Assembly (NCBI GenBank): GCA_964427825.1
Contig: CAYRUU010000022.1
Coordinates: 1-14,832 of the forward strand
Origin: GCA-2747515 sp964427825
GTDB lineage: Bacteria > Patescibacteriota > Minisyncoccia > Moranbacterales > GCA-2747515
DNA: 14,832 nt
Reading direction: 5' to 3'
Both the position numbers and the translations under genes were made by a program. Each line of letters begins with the position of its first letter. Within the stretch, counting starts at the first letter, position 1. Positions 6,375 through 13,102 of this stretch are shown in pieces. A model generated the notes under the pieces. It was not told where the DNA came from, did no database searches, and worked only from the letters and a program-made list of their open reading frames with translations.

Positions 6375-7823
6375 ATGGACAAAAATCTCTTACAAGACAT
6401 TACGGATGCTGTGGGCACGTCGCGGGATGTGCAGGCGAACGATGCGCGCAGCCGTTATACGGTGCGGTGCGACGACATCCGAAGTGCCACGCGCACGCTT
6501 GTGCACAATATCCCGTTTTTGTTTACGTGCGATGCGCATGACAAGTTGACACTCAAGGAGCGTCATTCCGTGGTGATTGATGGGGAGACGATTACAGCCG
6601 TAGTGCCGCAGGAAACGGTGGATCCGGCGCGGTTTGATGTGGTGTATGATGCGGGGAAGCGCGGTGGTGTTGTAGTGACACCGGGATTTGTGAATACGCA
6701 CGCACACAGCCACATGTACCTCTTGCGCAGTGCGATGATGCTGGATGAGGAGATGACGGTGGATGACACGATCAAGGCGATGGGCTTATGGCAGCGTGAT
6801 GAAACGCCCGACTCCTATGCCTATGCCACAATAGGCGACATCACTGAGCAGCAAAAGGTTGGTATTACTACCACATTGACGCACGGACCAAATTTTGACA
6901 GCGGGGAAATCGCGGCGCGTTTGAGCGGGCAACATATTGTGAATGCCGTGAGCGCTGTGAGTAATTCGCGCCCGGAGAACAATCCCGCCATGGTGGAACA
7001 ATTGCTTGCGCTGCGGGAGAATTTTGTCACAACGCCGGCGATTGCATTGCACTATTTGTGGAAAACACCGATGGCGACGCTGCAAGAGGTAAAGCGTATT
7101 TCCGATCACTATCGCGCACTTGTGACATTTCACATGGCGGAGAGCCCGTTGGTGGTGGAGGAGACGTTGAAAAAACATGCCATGAGTGAGACGGAAATCT
7201 TGGAGCATGTGGGACTGTTGACCGAGCACTCCGTGGCATCGCACGTCCTCTATGTGAAAGATGAAGACATTGCGAAGTTGGCGCGCGGCAAAGTGGGGAT
7301 TGCGCACTTGCCGACGTCAAATGTTATCCACAAGAGTGGGTTGTTTCCGTTTTGGAAGTTCGCTGATGCGGGCGGGTTTGATCGTATTTCCTTGGGCACG
7401 GATAGTGTGGTGAGCAAAAACCGGCTGGATATTTTGACGGAAGCCTATCAGGCGCGCGTGACGCACCTCTATTCGCGTACCATTAAATTTGGATCACTGT
7501 TCAAAATGATGACAAGCAATGGCGCGCGCGTGTTGGGACTGCCCGACCGCGGCAAGGTGATCCCCGGGATGAAGGCGGACCTTGTCTTTTGGAAACTGCG
7601 TGATCGCGGCTTTATCCCCTATGATCATAACAATCCGTTTACGCTGATCGGCAATCTCATCACACACGGCGGACGCATGGCGCGCGATGTGATGATCAAC
7701 GGGCACTTTGTCATTGCCAATCGTAAGCATATTCGCTTGGACGAAAGTCACCTCTTGGACGTACTCCAGCAAAAGCACATGGACATGCGCGCACGTGTGC
7801 GCGAAGAGGGTGGGGTGGTGTGA
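6375..7823 (+). CDS. Amidohydrolase-family deaminase (MTA/SAH deaminase / chlorohydrolase type)
   Basis: A 482-residue metal-dependent hydrolase of the ATZ/TRZ-like branch. Metal ligands and catalytic residues can be placed: the HxH motif NTHAH (His109, His111) after GFVNT, HMAE (His253, Glu256), SHVLYV (His290) where relatives have HCVH, AHLPTSN (His311), and LGTDS (Asp343), followed by KNRLDI. The C-terminal GLPDRGKVIPGMKADLVF segment is the composite beta-domain typical of the family. Such enzymes deaminate methylthioadenosine, S-adenosylhomocysteine, guanine or related ring compounds. It follows a methyltransferase, whose by-product is S-adenosylhomocysteine, but a functional link is speculative. 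The N-terminal 45 residues look longer than in common relatives. No Shine-Dalgarno is present. Confidence 0.9.
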   Translation: MDKNLLQDITDAVGTSRDVQANDARSRYTVRCDDIRSATRTLVHNIPFLFTCDAHDKLTLKERHSVVIDGETITAVVPQETVDPARFDVVYDAGKRGGVVVTPGFVNTHAHSHMYLLRSAMMLDEEMTVDDTIKAMGLWQRDETPDSYAYATIGDITEQQKVGITTTLTHGPNFDSGEIAARLSGQHIVNAVSAVSNSRPENNPAMVEQLLALRENFVTTPAIALHYLWKTPMATLQEVKRISDHYRALVTFHMAESPLVVEETLKKHAMSETEILEHVGLLTEHSVASHVLYVKDEDIAKLARGKVGIAHLPTSNVIHKSGLFPFWKFADAGGFDRISLGTDSVVSKNRLDILTEAYQARVTHLYSRTIKFGSLFKMMTSNGARVLGLPDRGKVIPGMKADLVFWKLRDRGFIPYDHNNPFTLIGNLITHGGRMARDVMINGHFVIANRKHIRLDESHLLDVLQQKHMDMRARVREEGGVV

Positions 7824-7854
7824 TGTGCACATGATTTCTGCTTGCACACACCTC

Positions 7855-7882
7855 TTGCTTTTTTGGAGTATTGTGTTATAAT
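7855..7882 (+). promoter_or_regulatory. Sigma70-type promoter for the secreted four-cysteine protein
   Basis: TTGCTT (7855-7860), a 16-nt spacer and a perfect TATAAT (7877-7882). A second TATAAT overlaps at 7882-7887. Transcription would begin near 7890, leaving a leader of about 90 nt. Confidence 0.75.
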
Positions 7883-7890
7883 ATAATGTC

Positions 7891-7950
7891 CTGAAAAAGG
7901 GCATTTTCAGTACCTTATTTCATTAGTTGCACCGCATTGTGTGGTGCGGC
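7891..7950 (+). promoter_or_regulatory. Hairpins in the 5' leader
   Basis: CTGAAAA (7891-7897) pairs with TTTTCAG (7904-7910) right at the expected transcript 5' end, which may stabilise the mRNA. Downstream, GCACC and GGTGC near 7929-7947 can pair in two mutually exclusive ways (GCACC...GGTGC or GGTGC-G-GCACC). No known riboswitch signature is seen. Confidence 0.4.
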
Positions 7951-7982
7951 ACCATATCAATCATGCAAACAGGAGGATTATC

Positions 7983-8423
7983 ATGAAGAAGAATATTTTT
8001 ATCATCGCCGTTAGTATTTTGTTGTGCGCCGCCGTGAACGTGAACGCGGGCGATCTGTACAGATATACTCTTGCGGATGGCGTGAAGTGCCCCGCACAGG
8101 AGATGAGTTCCGGGGATCTTGCTAACATAAAGCAGTGCTCCGGCACGGAAAGAACACTCGTGTCCCTAACGACATGGGACGACTCTACGGGCCATTATAT
8201 CACCACTCTGTATATTGTACGTGGAAATAAAATGAAACACGTGCAATATAAAAAATCAGGGGTGTGTGCTAGATTTAGCAGTAGATACTTTCCGGGACTG
8301 ACGGAAATAACAAGTCATTTCGGGTTGACGCTGATTCCCTGTCTCGAGAAAAGCCAAAGGGATAGGGAGGGCAATGAGCAGTTCCAGCTCATCCGACCCG
8401 TCGTGCCGTACCGGAAAGAATAA
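7983..8423 (+). CDS. Small secreted four-cysteine hypothetical protein
   Basis: A 146-residue protein with a clear Sec signal peptide: basic MKKN, a hydrophobic core (IFIIAVSILLCAAVNV) and probable cleavage after VNA, near residue 22. The mature part has four cysteines (36, 52, 95, 120), consistent with two disulfides outside the cytoplasm. Cys15 is not in a lipobox because it is preceded by Leu. I do not recognise the family. ATG 7983 is preferred over the upstream in-frame GTG 7941 because a perfect AGGAGG (7971-7976) lies 6 nt before it and the signal peptide starts there. The gene has its own promoter and terminator, so it is a single-gene unit, and its strong Shine-Dalgarno is unusual among the mostly SD-less genes here. 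Confidence 0.85.
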   Translation: MKKNIFIIAVSILLCAAVNVNAGDLYRYTLADGVKCPAQEMSSGDLANIKQCSGTERTLVSLTTWDDSTGHYITTLYIVRGNKMKHVQYKKSGVCARFSSRYFPGLTEITSHFGLTLIPCLEKSQRDREGNEQFQLIRPVVPYRKE

Positions 8424-8435
8424 CAACGCAGTTTC

Positions 8436-8471
8436 CCGCAGTATCGTTTACGATGCTGCGGTTTCTTTTTT
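8436..8471 (+). terminator. Rho-independent terminator
   Basis: CCGCAGTATCG (8436-8446) pairs with CGATGCTGCGG (8451-8461) around a TTTA loop, with one G-U, followed by TTTCTTTTTT. It ends the secreted-protein transcript just ahead of the mreB promoter. Confidence 0.92.
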
Positions 8472-8487
8472 CAGAAAATTTTGATTT

Positions 8488-8516
8488 TTGACCAAATGAC
8501 GGCGGGCGGGTATAAT
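8488..8516 (+). promoter_or_regulatory. Near-consensus sigma70 promoter of the mreBCD-PBP2 operon
   Basis: TTGACC (8488-8493), a 17-nt spacer and TATAAT (8511-8516). The leader of about 90 nt contains a possible hairpin (CAATCGG near 8559 with CCGAT near 8578). Confidence 0.85.
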
Positions 8517-8614
8517 GAAACAACGGAAGGAAAACAAAGACAAAAGGGGTGGTAAGGGCAATCGGCTGTGAGAGTGACCGATCGTTGTTGGTTTTGTATG
8601 TATAAAAGCAAATC

Positions 8615-9712
8615 ATGAATCACACACTTCTGGGAAAATTGCGTAGAATGGCGCAGAAGATTACGGGGACGTTTTTCGGACGCTTGTCCAAAGACATCGG
8701 CATTGATCTTGGCACGGCAAATACGCTGGTGTATGTCAGAGGCAAGGGCATTGTGATCAATGAGCCATCCGTGGTGGCGATGAATCGGCGTACGGGGCAA
8801 ATTCTCGCCATCGGCAAAGATGCCAAGCGCATGGTGGGGAAGACGCCGGGGCACATTGTGGCGACGCGTCCGTTGGTGGATGGTGTGGTGAGCGACTTTG
8901 AGGTGACGGAGCAGATGCTCAAGTATTTCATTGAAAAGGTGCATAAGGAATCGTTTTCGCTGTTGCCACGACCGCGGGTACTCATTGGCATTCCGTCGGG
9001 TGTGACGGAGGTGGAGAAGCGCGCCGTGGTGGATGCGGCAATCAATGCTGGTGCGCGGGAGGCGTATTTGATTGATGAGCCGATGGCGGCGTCAATCGGT
9101 GCACGGATGCCGGTGACGGACGCTGGTGGCAATATGATCGTGGACATTGGCGGTGGGACAAGCGAGATTGCGGTGATTTCTTTGGGCGGTGTGGTGGCGG
9201 CGCGGTCGTTGCGCACGGCGGGTGATGAGATGAATGAGGATATTATTCGCTATATGCGCGACGAATTTAATTTGCTGGTAGGAGAACGTACGGCGGAGGA
9301 TGTGAAGATTGCCATTGGCAGCGCCTATCCGCAAAAAACGGAATTGCGTGCCAAGGTGCGCGGGCGTGATCTTGTCACAGGACTACCTAAGGAAGTGACG
9401 GTGACGGATGCGCATGTTCGTGACGCCGTGTCGCGTAGTATTCGCATTATTGTCAATACAATTAAGACAATTATTGAGGAAACGCCGCCGGAGTTGTTGT
9501 CGGATATTATGCAGCGTGGCATTGTGCTTGCTGGTGGTGGTGGCATCACACGGGATTTGGACAGATTGATTGCCACGGAGACCAAGATTCCCGTTGTCAA
9601 AATTGATGATCCGTTGACGGCGGTGGTACGCGGCACGGGCATTGTGCTGGAGGATTTGGAAAATTTACGAGAAGTGTTGATTGAAAACGACGCTGGTACG
9701 CCGCTACGGTAA
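8615..9712 (+). CDS. mreB: Rod shape-determining protein MreB
   Basis: A 365-residue actin-like ATPase that polymerises on the inner face of the membrane and organises lateral wall synthesis. Visible motifs are the phosphate-1 loop DIGIDLGTANTLVY (residues 27-40), the GKGIVINEPSVVA block, the IGIPSGVTEVEKRAV block, YLIDEPMAAS, phosphate-2 VDIGGGTSEIAV (176-187) and the adenosine-binding LAGGGGITRDLD. The N-terminus has about 26 residues before the first motif, longer than most MreB; it is basic and partly amphipathic (NHTLLGKLRRMAQKITGTFFGRL) and could be a membrane-binding extension. ATG 8648 (MAQKITG) is an alternative start. No Shine-Dalgarno is seen. First gene of the mreBCD-PBP2 operon. 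Confidence 0.98.
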   Translation: MNHTLLGKLRRMAQKITGTFFGRLSKDIGIDLGTANTLVYVRGKGIVINEPSVVAMNRRTGQILAIGKDAKRMVGKTPGHIVATRPLVDGVVSDFEVTEQMLKYFIEKVHKESFSLLPRPRVLIGIPSGVTEVEKRAVVDAAINAGAREAYLIDEPMAASIGARMPVTDAGGNMIVDIGGGTSEIAVISLGGVVAARSLRTAGDEMNEDIIRYMRDEFNLLVGERTAEDVKIAIGSAYPQKTELRAKVRGRDLVTGLPKEVTVTDAHVRDAVSRSIRIIVNTIKTIIEETPPELLSDIMQRGIVLAGGGGITRDLDRLIATETKIPVVKIDDPLTAVVRGTGIVLEDLENLREVLIENDAGTPLR

Positions 9713-9733
9713 TTTACATGATGTCGCCACGGT

Positions 9734-10537
9734 ATGCATCCGCTCCACCAATCGCGCAAGACAAAATCCATGATCGCCGTGATTGTCGTTTTGGCGGCGA
9801 TTTGGTGGTGGAATCCGTTGCGGATTGCCGATGCATTGCGCGGTGGTGTGCAATGGGCGTTGCAGCCGGTGGTGCAGGTGGGTTATCGCGCGGGGACGAC
9901 ATTGCGCAGTGGCGCAGATCTGGTGACGCGAATCGGGTCGTTGTATGAGGAAAATCAACGTCTCCATGTGCGGGTGCGCGAACTGGAGTCGGCGCAGGCA
10001 CGTGCCGACGATTGTCTGCGCGACAATGCTATATTGCATACGGAGTTGGATATGGCGCAGCGACGGGCATTTGATGTGGAGGCGGCCAATGTGATTTTGC
10101 GCGACGCTATCGGCGGACGACAGTGGATTATGATTGACAAGGGTTCCGCTGATGGCATTACGTCCGGTGCACCGGTGGTGGTGCGCGGCGATGTGTTGAT
10201 TGGACGCGTGAGTGATGTGCAGTCGCATACGGCGCGCGTGGATCTGTTGACGCATCCGTCAAGTGTGATTACTGTGACGGGATCGCGCTCCGGTGCAGAG
10301 GCGATTGCGCGCGGCAATCACGGGTTGGCGCTAATTGTGGAAGATCTTCCCAAAGATGCACGTGTGGAAAATGGTGAGATGTTTGTGACGTCGCATCTTG
10401 CGGAGCGTATTCCCCCGGGGCTGACTGTGGGGACGCTGCACAATATTGCGCCGTCGGCAGACAGTCTCTTCCAAATAGGGGCGTTGATACCAGTAGTCAC
10501 GACGGAAGAGATGCGCGCGGTGTTTGTTGTGACATAA
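9734..10537 (+). CDS. mreC: Rod shape-determining protein MreC
   Basis: A 267-residue protein with a short cytoplasmic N-terminus, one membrane segment (about residues 13-26, ending in a tryptophan triplet), a coiled-coil region (about 67-110, containing EENQRLHVRVRELESAQARADD) and a C-terminal beta-domain. The beta-domain has IDKGSADGITSGAPVVVRGDVLIGRV and GLTVGTLHNI, typical of MreC. MreC bridges MreB and the periplasmic-side PBP2 of the elongasome. It starts 21 nt after mreB and its stop overlaps the start of mreD by one base (TAATG). Confidence 0.95.
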   Translation: MHPLHQSRKTKSMIAVIVVLAAIWWWNPLRIADALRGGVQWALQPVVQVGYRAGTTLRSGADLVTRIGSLYEENQRLHVRVRELESAQARADDCLRDNAILHTELDMAQRRAFDVEAANVILRDAIGGRQWIMIDKGSADGITSGAPVVVRGDVLIGRVSDVQSHTARVDLLTHPSSVITVTGSRSGAEAIARGNHGLALIVEDLPKDARVENGEMFVTSHLAERIPPGLTVGTLHNIAPSADSLFQIGALIPVVTTEEMRAVFVVT

Positions 10538-11052
10538 TGGAAAACTGTATGCTTGCGGTGTTTGTGCGTATTGGTGTGGTGATCATGATTGTTCTTAGCG
10601 CCGCGATGGCGTCGGCATTTGGTATTGGCGCAGCGACCGGTATGGCGATTGCGCTTTGTGCGTGGTTGATTGTGCGTCCGCTTGCCGACATTGTGTGGTG
10701 GGTGTTTTGTGTGCTTGCCCTAGGCGCGCTGCTGCACATTACGTCGCATCTCGCTGTTTTTGCGTCGCTTGTCCTCTTGCTTGTGATCTTTGACGTTGTG
10801 CGGCAATACCTTATGCTTACCAACACGCAGTCCCGTGCAATCAGTGGCACCGTTGCTCTTTTGGGTATCATTGCGCTTGCCTATGGATTGGCATTTGCGG
10901 GGACGCACGCCGTGGTGTGGCGGTGGGAGTGGTTGTTTGGACTAGTGGGCTATAGCGTGGTTATGCTGGTTGTCATGGAGTGGATCATGCGGCGTGCCGA
11001 GCGCATTGTTGCACTCTTTGCCCATGGCGGTGATGTGCGGCGTCATATATAA
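10537..11052 (+). CDS. mreD: MreD-like integral membrane protein
   Basis: A 171-residue, strongly hydrophobic protein with about five or six membrane segments (roughly residues 6-27, 31-47, 53-68, 72-90, 102-121 and 132-150). Direct sequence recognition is weak, as is usual for MreD, but its length, topology and position between mreC and PBP2 support the call. It starts by a one-base overlap with the mreC stop, implying translational coupling. The C-terminus is basic and cytoplasmic-like. Confidence 0.8.
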   Translation: MENCMLAVFVRIGVVIMIVLSAAMASAFGIGAATGMAIALCAWLIVRPLADIVWWVFCVLALGALLHITSHLAVFASLVLLLVIFDVVRQYLMLTNTQSRAISGTVALLGIIALAYGLAFAGTHAVVWRWEWLFGLVGYSVVMLVVMEWIMRRAERIVALFAHGGDVRRHI

Positions 11053-11085
11053 TGAAAAAGAGACAAAAAAACTAATGTAGGGTGT

Positions 11086-13032
11086 ATGCGACGATATGGG
11101 CGACAAGGATCTTCCGATGTGTATGAAATTGACGATGCGCTGTTGACGGCGTCGGAAAAGGAGGCTGCGCGATTGGCATTTCAGTTTGATCGGCGATGGC
11201 TGATTGCGACGTGGGTGATCATGATGTGTGTCGCGTGTATACTTTTGGGGCGTATTTTCTATTTGACAGTGGTGCGCGGACAGTACTATGCATTTGTGGC
11301 GTCCGGCAACAGTGTGCGCGAAACGCCGATTTTGGCGCCACGCGGTATCATCTATGACATGCATGGTGAGAAGCTTGTGGACAATGTGCCAAGTAGTGAT
11401 CTTGTTACCGTGCCGGAGGCGTTACCGCATAAAGATGAAGATGCTGCACTTGCTGATCGTATTGCTACCATTGTACATGTGCCAGCGGACACGGTGCGCG
11501 ATATGCTTGCACAGTCACGAACATCTATGGAGCAGGCGGTAGTGGCGCAAAGTCTTTCCCATGAGCAAGCACTAACAATCAAAACACGTGCGGCACAGTT
11601 GCCGGGTGTGCGTATCCAACAAACGGCGATGCGCACATATAAAGATGGTGCAATCTTTGCCCATATTATCGGCTATGAAGGACTGATCAAAAAGGAAGAG
11701 CGTGAGACGCATCCTGATTATCTACTCATTGATAGGATCGGTAAAACAGGATTGGAGATGCAGTATGAGCGTGCAGTGCACGGTACGCACGGTGCACAGA
11801 GGATCTTGGTGGATAGCAGGGGAGATTTGGTGAAAGACGTGGGCAAAGTGCCTCCTGTTGCCGGAAAGGATCTTCACCTAACCATTGATGCAGAATTGCA
11901 ACGCGTGCTCTATGAGCGCTTACTGCACGAATTGGACCGCGCGAAAACGCGACGAGCGGCCGCTGTTGCCATTGACCCGCGCGATGGTGCCGTGCGCGCA
12001 TTGGTGAGTTTGCCGTCGTACGACAATAATGTCTTTGCCAAGGGTGTTGACAGTGCAACATATGCGTCGCTGATCGGTGATGTGGATCGTCCACTGTTCA
12101 ACCGTGCGATCGGCGGGGCATATGCGCCGGGATCCACAATCAAGCCACTGATGTCGCTTGCGGCACTTGCCGAGCGCATTATCACACCGGATCGCAAAAT
12201 TGAAAGTCGTGGCGGGCTGCAGATCGGTACATTCTTTTTCGGTGACTGGCGTGTGCACGGATTTACGGATATGCGCCGTGCCATTGCCGTGTCAAGTGAT
12301 GTGTACTTCTACACCATCGGTGGCGGGTATGGTGATAGTGCGGGACTAGGCATTGATCGCATGAAAACCTATATGACGCGATATGGCTTTGGTGCCAAAA
12401 CAGGCATTGATCTTCCGGGAGAGGTGAGTGGATTTTATCCCGATGCGGCGTGGAAGCAAGAGGTGATTGGCGAGCGATGGTATATCGGCAACACCTATCA
12501 CGCCTCCATCGGACAGGGCTACGTGACGGCGACACCGCTGCAAGTCGCCTTTACAACGATGCCGATTGCAAATGGTGGCATATTGTATCAGCCGCACATC
12601 GTGGCGTGGACGGAAAACACAACAACGGGTGAGCGCACAGACACGCCGATCACTGCTGTAGGTGATGTGATCGCACCGGCGAGCGATTTGCGCGTTGTAC
12701 AAGAGGGGATGCGTCAGACCATCACAGACGGCACGGCGACAATGCTCAAAAATCTTCCTGTTGCGGTTGCAGGTAAGACCGGTACAGCACAATTTGGTGG
12801 CAGTGACAATGTCCACTCATGGTTTGTGGCATATGCACCCTATGACAATCCCACACTTGTTTTGACGGTGATGGTAGAAGGGCAGACGGGTGCGCTGTCA
12901 TCTACGACAGTGCCAGTGGCGCATGATGTGCTGCGATGGTACTTTGGTGGGCGTGGTGTCGTGGAGGATACTGCCGTAGATGGTGTGATTCCCGAAGAAG
13001 TTGCGTCATCCAGAACAGCAATCGGGCAGTGA
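11086..13032 (+). CDS. mrdA: Penicillin-binding protein 2 (elongasome transpeptidase)
   Basis: A 648-residue class B PBP that crosslinks peptidoglycan during cell elongation. It has one N-terminal membrane anchor (about residues 39-60), a pedestal domain with the RGIIYDMHGEKLV block (86-98), and the transpeptidase domain with the active-site SxxK (Ser350-Thr-Ile-Lys353 in GSTIKP), the second motif SSD (403-405, in place of SxN, as in many PBP2s) and KTG (564-566 in AGKTGTAQ). The cytoplasmic N-terminus of about 38 residues is long and rich in charged residues. A weak AGGGTG directly abuts the start. It follows mreD by 33 nt and is the last gene of the operon; rodA is not in the window, so the partner glycosyltransferase must be encoded elsewhere. 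Confidence 0.96.
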   Translation: MRRYGRQGSSDVYEIDDALLTASEKEAARLAFQFDRRWLIATWVIMMCVACILLGRIFYLTVVRGQYYAFVASGNSVRETPILAPRGIIYDMHGEKLVDNVPSSDLVTVPEALPHKDEDAALADRIATIVHVPADTVRDMLAQSRTSMEQAVVAQSLSHEQALTIKTRAAQLPGVRIQQTAMRTYKDGAIFAHIIGYEGLIKKEERETHPDYLLIDRIGKTGLEMQYERAVHGTHGAQRILVDSRGDLVKDVGKVPPVAGKDLHLTIDAELQRVLYERLLHELDRAKTRRAAAVAIDPRDGAVRALVSLPSYDNNVFAKGVDSATYASLIGDVDRPLFNRAIGGAYAPGSTIKPLMSLAALAERIITPDRKIESRGGLQIGTFFFGDWRVHGFTDMRRAIAVSSDVYFYTIGGGYGDSAGLGIDRMKTYMTRYGFGAKTGIDLPGEVSGFYPDAAWKQEVIGERWYIGNTYHASIGQGYVTATPLQVAFTTMPIANGGILYQPHIVAWTENTTTGERTDTPITAVGDVIAPASDLRVVQEGMRQTITDGTATMLKNLPVAVAGKTGTAQFGGSDNVHSWFVAYAPYDNPTLVLTVMVEGQTGALSSTTVPVAHDVLRWYFGGRGVVEDTAVDGVIPEEVASSRTAIGQ

Positions 13033-13056
13033 TGGGGTGCATATGCTATGGTGATG

Positions 13057-13065
13057 TGATATACT
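13057..13065 (+). promoter_or_regulatory. Extended -10 promoter within an inverted repeat
   Basis: TG-A-TATACT (13057-13065) is an extended -10 element with no good -35 box. It lies between TATGGTG (13047-13053) and its exact complement CACCATA (13078-13084), which could be an operator. It would drive the beta-helix gene with a leader of about 30-60 nt. Confidence 0.45.
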
Positions 13066-13102
13066 ATCAGTAAAATACACCATAACCATAAAATGACATA
13101 AC

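Noticed and set aside
7941..7982. GTG 7941 as start of the secreted protein
   Set aside because: It would add 14 residues ahead of a good signal peptide; AGGAGG is correctly placed for ATG 7983.
12307..12315. SSD instead of SxN in the PBP2 active site as an inactivating change
   Set aside because: PBP2-type transpeptidases commonly carry Asp at this position; SxxK and KTG are intact.
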